Below, piece after piece: positions 44,802-53,612 of a stretch of DNA of 64,000 nt (its first letter is position 1; each line of letters begins with the position of its first letter). A model generated the notes under the pieces. It was not told the DNA's origin and did no database searches. It saw nothing but the letters and a program-made list of their open reading frames with translations. The translations under genes were made by a program, and so were the position numbers. The stretch lies in the NCBI RefSeq assembly GCF_008365385.1, contig NZ_QOVF01000001.1:1116001-1180000 (forward strand). Reading direction: 5' to 3'. The DNA comes from Halopseudomonas laoshanensis. GTDB taxonomy: Bacteria; Pseudomonadota; Gammaproteobacteria; Pseudomonadales; Pseudomonadaceae.

Positions 44802-46166
44802 ATGAGTCACTACGATTTTGATCTTTTCGTCATTGGTGCCGGTTCCGGCGGAGTAAGAGCCAGCCGGATGGCCGCAGGCTTCGGCGCTAGGGTAGGGGTG
44901 GCGGAAGATCTTTATCTGGGCGGCACATGCGTTAATGTGGGCTGTGTACCGAAAAAACTCTTTGCCTATTCAGCGCATTATTCCGAGGACTTCGAGGACG
45001 CCAAGGGCTATGGCTGGGATCTGCCTGACGCCCACTTCGACTGGTCTGCGCTGCTGGAAAACAAGAACCAGGAGATCGCGCGTCTCAACGGCATCTATCG
45101 CAATATGCTCAAAGCCTCGGGTGTGACCATCATGGATGCCCGCGCGCGTTTTATCGATTCACATACCCTGCAGGTGGGGGATAAGCAGGTTACCGCCGAA
45201 CATATTCTGATTGCGACCGGCGGCTGGCCGCATATTCCCGAGTTTCCGGGTAGCGAGCACGTTATCAGTTCGAACGAGGTGTTCCATCTGGAAACCCTGC
45301 CCAAACGCATCCTGGTAGTGGGCGGCGGTTATATCGCGATTGAGTTTGCCAGTATTTTCCACGGCATGCAGCGCGAAGTCAGCTTGCTCTATCGCGGCGA
45401 GCTTTTTCTGCGTGGCTTTGACACCAGCCTTCGTGAGCATATGGCAGCGACCATCAAGCACAAGGGCATAGACCTGCGCTTCAATGCCGATGTCAGGAAC
45501 ATTGAACGCCAGGCCGATGGCAGTTTGCTGGTTACACTGAAAGACGGCACCACGCTGGAGACCGACCTGGTACTCTATGCCACTGGCCGCAAGCCCAATC
45601 TCAAGGGCCTGGGCCTGGAAAACACCGCTGTGACCCTGGATGATAAAGGCTTTATCGCCGTCAACACCGATTACGAAACCCAGGACCCGGGTATTTATGC
45701 CATTGGCGATGTCACCGATACCCTGCAGTTAACGCCTGTTGCGCTGGCGGAAGGTATGGCGCTGGCTCGGCGGCTGTTCCAACCGGCCGACTATGTACCT
45801 GTGGACTATCGCGACATACCTACAGCAGTGTTCTGTATTCCGAATATTGCTACGCTGGGTCTCACCGAAGAACAAGCCCGCGAAGCTGGCCACGCGCTGA
45901 ATATTTACGAAAGTCGTTTCCGCCCCATGCGCAATACGCTGGCGGGCAGGGGCGAAGAAAGCCTGATGAAGATGATTGTCGACAAGGCCAGCGACCGGGT
46001 ATTGGGCGTGCACATGATTGGTCCTGACGCAGGCGAGATCGTCCAGGGCATGGCCGTTGCGCTCAAGGCCGGTGCTACCAAGGCCATGTTCGATGCCACG
46101 CTGGGGATTCATCCCACCGCAGCAGAAGAGTTTGTTACCATGCGTACCCCAACGCGGTCAGACTGA
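44802..46166 (+). CDS. gor: Glutathione-disulfide reductase
   Basis: 454 residues. FAD motif IGAGSGG (11-17), redox-active disulfide [13 protein letters not shown] (Cys43, Cys48), NADPH-binding [14 protein letters not shown] and, near the C-terminus, [16 protein letters not shown] with the catalytic His-Glu pair. It reduces oxidised glutathione in the cytoplasm. AAGG precedes the ATG. A TRIC-type channel gene follows at 28 bp. Confidence 0.95.
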   Translation: MSHYDFDLFVIGAGSGGVRASRMAAGFGARVGVAEDLYLGGTCVNVGCVPKKLFAYSAHYSEDFEDAKGYGWDLPDAHFDWSALLENKNQEIARLNGIYRNMLKASGVTIMDARARFIDSHTLQVGDKQVTAEHILIATGGWPHIPEFPGSEHVISSNEVFHLETLPKRILVVGGGYIAIEFASIFHGMQREVSLLYRGELFLRGFDTSLREHMAATIKHKGIDLRFNADVRNIERQADGSLLVTLKDGTTLETDLVLYATGRKPNLKGLGLENTAVTLDDKGFIAVNTDYETQDPGIYAIGDVTDTLQLTPVALAEGMALARRLFQPADYVPVDYRDIPTAVFCIPNIATLGLTEEQAREAGHALNIYESRFRPMRNTLAGRGEESLMKMIVDKASDRVLGVHMIGPDAGEIVQGMAVALKAGATKAMFDATLGIHPTAAEEFVTMRTPTRSD

Positions 46167-46194
46167 TTCCGCGCCAGCCCGGAGATCGGACCGC

Positions 46195-46833
46195 ATGACC
46201 TGGTTCTATGCCTTTGACCTGTTTGGCGTTGCAGTATTCGCCATATCTGGCGCGCTGGTCGCCGGGCGTAAGTCGATGGATCTTTTCGGGGTGCTGGTCA
46301 TCGCCATTATCACCTCGCTGGGCGGTGGGACCTTGCGTGATGCCATTCTGGATAACCATCCCGTCAGCTGGATCAGAAACGACGTCTACATCTTGGTGGC
46401 TGTGTTGGCGGCTATTGGCACCATTCTCTGGGTACGGTTCACGCGGCCTATCCACGAAACTGGGCTGCTGATTGCTGATGCCTTCGGGCTCGCCGTATTT
46501 ACGGTTATCGGCACCCAGGTAGCGCTGCAGCACGACGTGCCGGTTAGCGCGGCCGTTATCATGGGTGTGATGACCGGAGTTGCCGGTGGCGTGATGCGCG
46601 ATGTTATCTGTAATGAAATTCCGCTGATTTTCCACAAGGAAATTTACGCTACCGCATGCATAGCCGGCTCAGTGGTGTATATCGCTCTGCACCAGCTCAA
46701 CACCACGCCTAACCTGGATGTCACCATCTCGGTGTTGACCGTTTTGGTGATCCGCCTGGCCGCTATCCGCTGGCACCTTGGCCTTCCCCGGTTTCACTTA
46801 CTGGATCGTGACCCGCCTGATCGTGATCAGTGA
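46195..46833 (+). CDS. TRIC-like (UPF0126) cation channel family protein
   Basis: 212 residues from the ATG at 46195 with GGAG upstream; the longer open frame overlaps gor. It has seven hydrophobic segments in a tandem repeat: FAISGALVAGRKSMDLFGVL with GGGTLRDAIL, then FTVIGTQVALQHDVPVSAAV with GGVMRDVI. Bacterial TRIC homologues form trimeric cation channels. It converges with the copper chaperone gene, overlapping by 7 bp. Confidence 0.9.
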   Translation: MTWFYAFDLFGVAVFAISGALVAGRKSMDLFGVLVIAIITSLGGGTLRDAILDNHPVSWIRNDVYILVAVLAAIGTILWVRFTRPIHETGLLIADAFGLAVFTVIGTQVALQHDVPVSAAVIMGVMTGVAGGVMRDVICNEIPLIFHKEIYATACIAGSVVYIALHQLNTTPNLDVTISVLTVLVIRLAAIRWHLGLPRFHLLDRDPPDRDQ

Positions 46834-47324
46834 TGCTGGTGCTCTCCAGACTCGGCTTGAACGTCTGCCGGAGCGTCCTGCTGGACAGAAATGTCGACTT
46901 CCAGCTCGCCTGCCTGTTCAAAGTGCAGGGTCAAAGGGAATTGTTCCCCTGCCACCAGAGGCTGCTTCAGGTCAAACAGCATGATGTGGTAACTGCCGGG
47001 TTTGAAACTGACACTGCTTCCGGCGGGTAACGCCATAGTCTCGATCTGCTGCATTTTCATCAGGCCGTCCCGGTGTATATGCTCATGCAGCTCGGCATGG
47101 CCGGCTACCGGTGTAGTGACCTCGAGCAACCGGTCAGCTTGCTCACCGCGATTCACGATAGTGAGATAAGCTGCTCCCGTCTTTGCTACGGGGGGCAGGG
47201 CACGCGACCATGGATGGGTAATATGCAGGTCGGCAATATCGTATTCATGAGCCATCACCTGACCGGCGAGCAAGCTGCTACCTAGCGTGGCGGCCAGGAT
47301 GATGACCAGCTTTTTCAATCTCAT
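46827..47324 (-). CDS. PCuAC-type periplasmic copper chaperone
   Basis: 165 residues. A signal peptide ends near VMAHEYDI. The mature part has HPWSRALPPVAKTGAAYLTI and the copper-binding pattern HEHIHRDGLMKM with a later HIM (His113, Met115). The C-terminus is His-rich (GEHQHH), a possible extra metal site. PCuAC proteins deliver copper(I) to the CuA or CuB site of cytochrome oxidase. No Sco or oxidase gene is adjacent. Confidence 0.9.
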   Translation of the reverse strand: MRLKKLVIILAATLGSSLLAGQVMAHEYDIADLHITHPWSRALPPVAKTGAAYLTIVNRGEQADRLLEVTTPVAGHAELHEHIHRDGLMKMQQIETMALPAGSSVSFKPGSYHIMLFDLKQPLVAGEQFPLTLHFEQAGELEVDISVQQDAPADVQAESGEHQHH

Positions 47325-47427
47325 GCAGTAACTCCTGAAGGCAAAGACTCAAGATTAACCTGCGCCTCAATTTCATGCTATCCCTGGTCAGGCACCCTGA
47401 GCGCAGATATCTTTTGCAGAATGATGT

Positions 47428-47444
47428 AATACTAAAATAGTATT
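47428..47444. promoter_or_regulatory. Perfect inverted repeat upstream of the PilZ gene
   Basis: AATACTA (47428-47434) and TAGTATT (47438-47444) around AAA. A second palindrome TGTCAGGGCTGACA lies at 47548-47561, 20 bp before the PilZ start. Either might bind a regulator; nothing identifies which. Confidence 0.35.
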
Positions 47445-47580
47445 GCGGCGCTGAATTTTCATCTGATTCCCATGTTCAGAACTGTGTTCCAGTTATCGAA
47501 AAAAGAGGCAATACATGGCTGTTAGCCAGCATGTATTTCAAGCAGACTGTCAGGGCTGACATCTCGCAAGGTAAGAAGGG

Positions 47581-47940
47581 ATGAATACTTCGGTTAATGA
47601 GCCAACTATGTACGAAAAGCGGCGCCTGGAACGACATACATTGAGTGCGAGTCTTGAGGTTTATGATCTGGACAAAGGTTGCCATCTGGGCCGGGTCGTC
47701 GACCTGCATACCGAAGGATTAATGCTGCTGAGCGACCAACCTATCGTTTTGTTCAAGCGATATGCATTACAGGTCAGTTTGCCGATGACGCTGAACGGCA
47801 TGAGCGATTTTTATCTGGATGCCGAAAGCTTGTGGCATCGCGAAAGCATCGCCGGTGGCCAGCACTGGACCGGAATGCATTTCGTCGAGTTACCAGAAGA
47901 CGCCAGGAAATGCATAGAGAAAATGGTCGCCAGCCGCTGA
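47581..47940 (+). CDS. PilZ-domain protein
   Basis: 119 residues. The c-di-GMP-binding RxxxR motif is present (Arg14-Arg18 in RRLER). The second motif, normally D/NxSxxG, reads DLHTEG (41-46), with His in place of Ser. The beta-barrel core follows (ESLWHRESIAGGQHWTGMHF). Binding to c-di-GMP is likely, because the substitution occurs in other PilZ proteins, but was not proven. The diguanylate cyclase at 9.5 kb is a possible source of signal. Confidence 0.85.
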   Translation: MNTSVNEPTMYEKRRLERHTLSASLEVYDLDKGCHLGRVVDLHTEGLMLLSDQPIVLFKRYALQVSLPMTLNGMSDFYLDAESLWHRESIAGGQHWTGMHFVELPEDARKCIEKMVASR

Positions 47941-47942
47941 AC

Positions 47943-49052
47943 TCAGCTTTCCAAAGCAGTCAGATGATTGTCCCAGTGCAGTTCCTCAGGGTTTAGCAGT
48001 GTTGCTGTGTACTTCTGCTCATCCAGCAGATAGATCCCACCCAGGCCGGAAGTCACCACAAACCCTTCTTGGGGTGCAGGCAATACACCTGCGGCGTCGG
48101 GCAGATGGATATCAGCCACATACTCGCCACTCAGGTAGTTGATCAGCACCACACGGTTCCCGCGCGGCGCGGTAATGGCTGCCAACGGCCCACGCGTGCT
48201 GACGGCGACACTGGCGACATAATTGTTCATTGCCGCCAGCGCCTCGGCCGGCAAAGCAACCTCGCTGAACAAGCCCGAGCGGGTGTCCAAACGCGCAATC
48301 AGCGGCGGCCGTTCCCACTCTGGCCCCTCGAACTGATAGCCTGCGATGACCACACCTTCTGGACTGATATCCAGGTGATGACAGCTGAGCTGGTGATGCG
48401 AAGGCTCATGCCGCTGCTCAATCTCGCCAGTCTGCCGATTCATCAGCACCAATGCCGGGCGCATGCTATCGATGTTCAATTTGATGCGATCATAATCCGG
48501 ATGGGTAAGAATCCCGCCCATGGCGATGACCAGCGTATTGCCGTCCGGGTGGAGCCTTAATTCGTGCGGATCCATGCCGCCTACCGGGAAGTCCGCGACC
48601 CATTGATACTGCTGGCGGGCGTCATAGACACGCACTTGACCCTGGCCATCATTGAAATGGTTGGCGGTGGCGTACAGATACTGACCGTCTTCACTGAAAA
48701 CACCATGCCCATAAAAATGGTGCTTATCGCCGGAACTCAGCTGATGCAGCAGGGCGCCTTCGCGGCCATCGAGTATGTACAGCTCACGGCCAGGGCGCCG
48801 CGCAAATACCGCCACCTGAGCGGAGCCGGGCCGCACACAGCCGCCGTGACAACGTTCGGCAACGGGAACGCGGGCAAGCACATGACCCTGATGATCGGCC
48901 AGCGTAATCAGGTGCTGGCCGTTGGCATCATCTGCCGCGCTCAGAAATCGCTGCGGGCGATCCCTCTCGGCGTGCAACCGGGTACAACCTGCCAGGGGAC
49001 CGCTCAAAACCAAAGCTGACAACCCCAGCTGAACAAAACGTCGTCTATTCAT
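47943..49052 (-). CDS. DUF1513 protein, Tat-type signal
   Basis: 369 residues. The N-terminus MNRRRFVQLGLSALVLSG has a twin-arginine pattern and ends in LAGC, so it may be an exported lipoprotein. The rest has repeated beta-rich blades with GMDPHELRLHPDGNTLVIAMGG, typical of DUF1513, a beta-propeller found with imelysins. The ATG overlaps the imelysin stop by 1 bp (TGATG). It is the last gene of the iron cluster. Confidence 0.85.
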   Translation of the reverse strand: MNRRRFVQLGLSALVLSGPLAGCTRLHAERDRPQRFLSAADDANGQHLITLADHQGHVLARVPVAERCHGGCVRPGSAQVAVFARRPGRELYILDGREGALLHQLSSGDKHHFYGHGVFSEDGQYLYATANHFNDGQGQVRVYDARQQYQWVADFPVGGMDPHELRLHPDGNTLVIAMGGILTHPDYDRIKLNIDSMRPALVLMNRQTGEIEQRHEPSHHQLSCHHLDISPEGVVIAGYQFEGPEWERPPLIARLDTRSGLFSEVALPAEALAAMNNYVASVAVSTRGPLAAITAPRGNRVVLINYLSGEYVADIHLPDAAGVLPAPQEGFVVTSGLGGIYLLDEQKYTATLLNPEELHWDNHLTALES

Positions 49053-50077
49053 CAATCACCATCGCTGGAGTTGAAGCCTTTGACAATTCCGAGTTCACTG
49101 GCAATAGGGCCATTGAGCAGACTGGCGAGCCTGTCGATATCGACAAACAGCAGCTGCAGCCCCCGATAACGCTGCTCATCTTTCAGCGATGCGGATACGT
49201 CGGACGGAAGGCTGTCTATTCGCTCCAGGGTGCCGGCTAAGGTCTCCTCGAACTGAGTCAGCAGTTGCTCTTTACCGGCATCACGCATCACGGTGGCAAA
49301 GCCCGGAAGAAACTCGGATTGTAACCCTTGCAGCGTCGCCCGGATGGCCGTCAGTGACTGCTCACTGCGCCAGGCGTCTGCCAGATAGGCGTTACGCCGT
49401 TTCTTGCCCTGCAGGCCCATAGGGGCGCCAAGGCGTGCGTCACGCATGATTTCCAACGCATGCATCGCCGCACTGATGGTGGTGGTCTGATAGCCGTCGT
49501 TCTCAAGGTAATGCGGCTTGAACGCGGCCCATTGTTCAACAAGGTGGGTCGCATTGGCGCTGACCTGTGCACTGATTGCGACCAGCAGCTCGCAACCCCG
49601 CGGGGAAAGGGTGTCTGATTGCTCGCCGTAGAGCAGATATTCCATGGCGGGAAAGCCTTTCAGAGCGACACTTTCTCCAGCCAGTGCTTGAGGGGACACC
49701 GGGCGCTGATCCTTCATCCAGCCATCTACCTGACGGGCGATCAGATTCTTGCTGTCCGGCCAGAACTGAAACTGCCAGGCCATACTGTTTTGCTCGATCG
49801 GGCCGAAATCGATAAAACGTACTCGCTGCCAAGCCAGGAAGGCGCGTAGCCAGTCATCCCGCAGCGGCGCTGCAGCTGTTTCCTGGCTAATGGTGCAGTG
49901 CTCGGTTGCCTGCTGATGCAGGTCGCTGCTGGCGTCTGCCAGGGCTGTGTAGCCGCTGGACAGCTGTGCGTGCCATTGCTCGCGCGCTGATTCGGCATAG
50001 GCTGAGGATGTATACATCAGGGTAAGCAGACACGCACTCGCCAACAGCCGGCTGGGCCGGTTACTCAATACAGACAT
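49052..50077 (-). CDS. Imelysin-family periplasmic protein
   Basis: 341 residues from the ATG at 50077, with GGAG seven bases upstream; the longer frame is not needed. A signal peptide ends in SSAYAES. The imelysin motif is modified: the family's GxHxxE becomes FPAMEYLLYG, and WQRVRFIDFGPIEQ is conserved. Imelysins bind iron or haem-related ligands in the periplasm or outer membrane. It is third of four in the cluster. Confidence 0.82.
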   Translation of the reverse strand: MSVLSNRPSRLLASACLLTLMYTSSAYAESAREQWHAQLSSGYTALADASSDLHQQATEHCTISQETAAAPLRDDWLRAFLAWQRVRFIDFGPIEQNSMAWQFQFWPDSKNLIARQVDGWMKDQRPVSPQALAGESVALKGFPAMEYLLYGEQSDTLSPRGCELLVAISAQVSANATHLVEQWAAFKPHYLENDGYQTTTISAAMHALEIMRDARLGAPMGLQGKKRRNAYLADAWRSEQSLTAIRATLQGLQSEFLPGFATVMRDAGKEQLLTQFEETLAGTLERIDSLPSDVSASLKDEQRYRGLQLLFVDIDRLASLLNGPIASELGIVKGFNSSDGD

Positions 50078-50090
50078 CAATACGCTCCGC

Positions 50091-51506
50091 TTACAGGGAC
50101 TCAAGGAAACCAATCAACGCCGCGCGTTGCTCACTGGACAATTGTCGATACTGCTCGGTAGCTTGCTCAGCTTCGCCACCGTGCCAGAGAATCGCCTGTT
50201 CCAGCGTTTCGGCTCGGCCATCGTGCAGGAAGCCCGCCCGAGGATTAATCTGCTGTGCCAGCCCGATGCCCCATAGTGGGGGAGTGCGCCATTCGTTGCC
50301 GTCGGCGAGGAATTCCGGTCGGCCGTCGGCCAGCTCAGCGCCCATGTCGTGCAGCAACAGATCGGTGTAGGGCCAGATGGTCTGATTGCTCAGGTCCGGT
50401 CGGTCTGCAACCTCACCGGTTACCTGGCGTGGCGTGTGGCACCCGGCGCAACCACTCTGATTGAACAGCTGTGCACCCTGGGTTACCTGCGGGTCATCCA
50501 TGTTGCGCCTCGCTGGCACCGCCAGACTGCGGGAATAGAAAGCAACAAAGTTGGCCACCTTGTCGCTGACCTCCGGCTCACCACCGTGTGCAAAGCGCCC
50601 GCAATCCTGCTCTTCAGTGCAATCGGTGATCGGAGCCAATGTGGATGTCAGTCCCATATCGCCGGCGAATGCGCCCATGCTCTGCTGCAAGACATTCGGT
50701 TCTGCCGCTTTCCAGCCAAACCGGCCCAGCGCACTCGTTTCTGTGGCTCTGTCCCAGACTTGATTGGGACGTCCGGAGATGCCGTCATCGTTGCGGTCGT
50801 CAGGATCGGCGGCAGCAAGAATATCCGCTTCGGGGATGGCCTCAAGCAAGCCGAGACCTATCATCGGCGGCGCTACCCGAGGCGACATCAGCAGATTCGC
50901 AGGCAAAGGTCCGTAAGCAGGTTTCTCGATTCGGTAGGTTGGTTTGCTCAGCGTAACCTTGGTGCCATCCGCGAGGCTTTTTTCCAGAGCACTCCATTCG
51001 ATTGCCAGATCTGCCTCAGGCTGCATGCCAGGGACGGCGGAGGTCTGAAGCTGGCTGCCATAGACCGGGGCAGGTAGAAAACCATGCTGCTCGAGGATCA
51101 AAGCATCTACTTCCGCGTCGGCAGGCACTGACAGCCGCAGAAACAGCGATACGGCGGTCTCCCCAGCGGCAGGTGGATGACCGCGGCCATCCTTGATGTG
51201 GCACCCCTGGCAGGAGTTGGTGTTAAGCAGGGGGCCAAGGCCATCGCGCGCATCTGTGCTGGACGGTGCTACGACCCAGGGGTTGCGAAAAAAACTGTTA
51301 CCCACACTGAAGTCCAGCCGGCTGGTCATCGGCAGATTGGATTGGGGCAGGGAGTAGGCATTGTGATCCGATTGTTCAACCGTACCTTCGCCCCCGGTAT
51401 CGGGCGTGGTCTGTAACGGATACTCGGCTGCCGAATCGCAGGCAGTCAGTAATAATTGGGCGGCCAACAACAAACCAATGGCGGCGGGGCAAGTCAATAG
51501 CTTCAT
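50091..51506 (-). CDS. Di-haem oxidoreductase family lipoprotein
   Basis: 471 residues with a lipobox LTAC (Cys23). Two c-type haem sites are present: CQGCH (Cys99, Cys102, His103) and CAGCH (Cys353, Cys356, His357). The family was once called thiol oxidoreductase. It is probably a periplasmic electron-transfer protein; in imelysin clusters it may reduce or oxidise iron during uptake, but this is inference. Confidence 0.9.
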   Translation of the reverse strand: MKLLTCPAAIGLLLAAQLLLTACDSAAEYPLQTTPDTGGEGTVEQSDHNAYSLPQSNLPMTSRLDFSVGNSFFRNPWVVAPSSTDARDGLGPLLNTNSCQGCHIKDGRGHPPAAGETAVSLFLRLSVPADAEVDALILEQHGFLPAPVYGSQLQTSAVPGMQPEADLAIEWSALEKSLADGTKVTLSKPTYRIEKPAYGPLPANLLMSPRVAPPMIGLGLLEAIPEADILAAADPDDRNDDGISGRPNQVWDRATETSALGRFGWKAAEPNVLQQSMGAFAGDMGLTSTLAPITDCTEEQDCGRFAHGGEPEVSDKVANFVAFYSRSLAVPARRNMDDPQVTQGAQLFNQSGCAGCHTPRQVTGEVADRPDLSNQTIWPYTDLLLHDMGAELADGRPEFLADGNEWRTPPLWGIGLAQQINPRAGFLHDGRAETLEQAILWHGGEAEQATEQYRQLSSEQRAALIGFLESL

Positions 51507-51538
51507 GAATGCCTGTTTATGTCACTGTTGAAACAAAT

Positions 51539-51599
51539 GAGAGCCCGACCTCACGGGCGGACTCTCAGCGTACAGATCACCAGCCACCATGGTGACTGG
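51539..51599 (-). other. Two stem-loops between imelysin and di-haem oxidoreductase genes
   Basis: On the minus strand a near-palindrome (CCAGCC-ACCATGGT at 51580-51599, one mismatch, no loop) is followed by a hairpin with GAGA and GCCCG arms (51539-51566). No T-run follows, so partial attenuation between the genes is more likely than full termination. Confidence 0.45.
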
Positions 51600-51617
51600 C
51601 ACTACTGTTGTTACCGC

Positions 51618-52991
51618 TTAGAATGCGTGACCGGCATCATCAGGCTCGAGCGACGCGATACCCAGCTCGCCGGCCACTTTCTCGATAGAGCCAGTTTGTG
51701 CAACCAAGCTGCTGATCGCTGCATTGATGATGTCATGGCCTTCCTGGTTATCCGGAGCGATCATCATATCGAACGCCATTGGATTTTCCTCGGCTTCGGC
51801 CGCATCTTTCATCGCCTGAACCGCTTCCATGGTGCTCTCAAGTTCAGCGCGCAGTTGCTTATCCAGCTCTGGATTGCGTTGGGCAACCAGATCCGAAAGG
51901 GAAGGGCCGGTGATGGCAGCGTCGTCAGCGGGCTGATACTCACCCAGGTAAACATTCTGGATGCCCTTGGCGTTATAGAAGTGCGAGTTGTGGGTATTGT
52001 CACTGAAGCAGTCATGCTCGTCTTCATAGGAGTTGGCTTCCAGCGCTACCTTCATGCGCTCGCCGGCCAACTCACCGAGGGAGAGGGAACCCATGCCGAA
52101 CAGCATCTTCTGCAGAACTTCTTCACTGGGCATGGCCAACAGCTCGGCACGATAATTATCAGACTTATCCTCGGTCCACTGCTCGGTCATCCATTGCAGG
52201 TCGGTCACTAGCAGGTCGGTTGCCGCATCCAGATACTCGGCACGACGCTCGCAGTTGCCGTTGGTGCAATCATCGTTCTTGGCGAAATCGGTCACTGGGC
52301 GCTCGCCGCTACCGGCAGAGTAGCCGTTCATGTCCTGGCCCCAGAGCAGAAATTCGACAGCGTGATAACCGGTTGCAACGTTGGCTTCGGAGCCACCCGC
52401 TTCATTCAGGTCGGCCAGCAGCTTTGGGGTCAGCTCGGATACATCCAGCGTTTCGCCACCCACATTGATGCTGGTGTTGGCAATAATATTGGCATTGGCA
52501 CCTTCGTTACCCATCTCGTGCTGATAGTCATCGGCAGCGACGTAATCGATCATGCCTTCGTCCAGCGGCCAGGCGTTGAGTTGACCTTCCCAGTCGTCAA
52601 CAACTGAGTTACCGAAGCGAAATACCTCGGATTGCTGATACGCAACGCGTGCATCCAGCCAAGCCTGCTTGGCTGCGTTCAGGTTAGCCTCGGTAGGCTC
52701 ATTGATCAGTGCATCGGTCGCCTCATTCAGGGCCACTGCCGTTTTCGTAGCATCCTGATAGGTGGCATAGGCAAGATCCGCGTAATGCTTGGCGACTGCC
52801 GCACTGTCTACGCCATTGTCAGCGCCTGCCTGGTTTGCATCATCATTCTCTACTGCGTCGACCACTGCCTCACCGGCCGACTGCTCTGCAGGTGCCTTGG
52901 TTTGCGCCTCTTCTTTGTTATCACAAGCAGTCAGCAATACAGCAGCGGATAGCGCGAGGGTCAATGCCTTTAGAGGGAAGTGAACGACCAT
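51618..52991 (-). CDS. Imelysin-family iron-regulated lipoprotein (IrpA-like)
   Basis: 457 residues with a lipobox LTAC (Cys24). After a Glu/Ala-rich linker comes the imelysin domain: QSEVFRFGNSVVDDWEGQLN, GYHAVEFLLWGQD (the GxHxxE motif, intact) and NSHFYNAKGIQNVYLGEY. The long form resembles cyanobacterial IrpA and Pseudomonas iron-regulated imelysins. A Fur-box-like site lies upstream. It probably heads the four-gene cluster, though stem-loops follow it. Confidence 0.88.
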   Translation of the reverse strand: MVVHFPLKALTLALSAAVLLTACDNKEEAQTKAPAEQSAGEAVVDAVENDDANQAGADNGVDSAAVAKHYADLAYATYQDATKTAVALNEATDALINEPTEANLNAAKQAWLDARVAYQQSEVFRFGNSVVDDWEGQLNAWPLDEGMIDYVAADDYQHEMGNEGANANIIANTSINVGGETLDVSELTPKLLADLNEAGGSEANVATGYHAVEFLLWGQDMNGYSAGSGERPVTDFAKNDDCTNGNCERRAEYLDAATDLLVTDLQWMTEQWTEDKSDNYRAELLAMPSEEVLQKMLFGMGSLSLGELAGERMKVALEANSYEDEHDCFSDNTHNSHFYNAKGIQNVYLGEYQPADDAAITGPSLSDLVAQRNPELDKQLRAELESTMEAVQAMKDAAEAEENPMAFDMMIAPDNQEGHDIINAAISSLVAQTGSIEKVAGELGIASLEPDDAGHAF

Positions 52992-53022
52992 GTAGATGGA
53001 CTCCTGATTACCGTGAAAAGAT

Positions 53023-53041
53023 TATAATGATAGTGATTTGC
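53023..53041 (-). promoter_or_regulatory. Fur-box-like site
   Basis: On the minus strand GCAAATCACTATCATTATA matches the 19-bp Fur consensus at 13 positions, including ATCATTAT. It lies 32-50 bp before the imelysin lipoprotein start, the expected place for iron repression. Confidence 0.6.
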
Positions 53042-53146
53042 GTTCACGATTATAGGCTTGTGTCGGGATATTGCAACGCTCTGCAGATGCGGAACTTAGC
53101 GCCTCATCCTTTGCCTTACGGATAACGTTCACAAAAGGAGAAAGAC

Positions 53147-53368
53147 ATGTCAGATCAACATGTGTACAAGAAAGTCGAGTTGGCAGGATCCTCTACTACC
53201 AGCATTGAAGATGCGATCAGCAATGCTATTGCCGAGTGCGCGAAAACCGTCAAGAACGTGGAATGGTTTGAAGTTGTCGAGACGCGTGGCCATGTCGTTG
53301 ATGGCAAGGTTGCACATTATCAGGTGGTCATCAAAGTTGGTTTCCGTATAGAAAGCGGCTCTAACTGA
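53147..53368 (+). CDS. Dodecin family flavin-binding protein
   Basis: 73 residues, the usual dodecin size. VYKKVELAGSSTTSIEDAI and VKNVEWFEVVETRGHV carry the tryptophan and glutamine-type contacts for stacked flavins. Dodecamers store or buffer riboflavin and FMN. AAAGGAG precedes the ATG. A GC stem follows the stop. Confidence 0.93.
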   Translation: MSDQHVYKKVELAGSSTTSIEDAISNAIAECAKTVKNVEWFEVVETRGHVVDGKVAHYQVVIKVGFRIESGSN

Positions 53369-53384
53369 TAGTGACGTCCGGACG

Positions 53385-53403
53385 GGAGGCCGCCGTGGCC
53401 TCC
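53385..53403 (+). terminator. Stem-loop after dodecin
   Basis: GGAGGCC (53385-53391), 5-base loop, GGCCTCC (53397-53403). No T-run follows, so terminator activity is uncertain. Confidence 0.45.
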
Positions 53404-53612
53404 ACGTTACCTTTCTGCATTCCTCCTCATATTGGAAACCTTGATTTTCCAGACCTGGTCTTCTGATCACTCCCCTCTAGTAAAGTATGTAAGCGTTATA
53501 GCCTTTTCAAGCAATTCCAGCCTCCATGGCCTGCTATCCTTTGCAAAATGAGGGCAGCCAAGTTGCATCAGGTTTCCAATTCTCCAGTTGAACAGAAGGG
53601 CGGCGTATTTAG

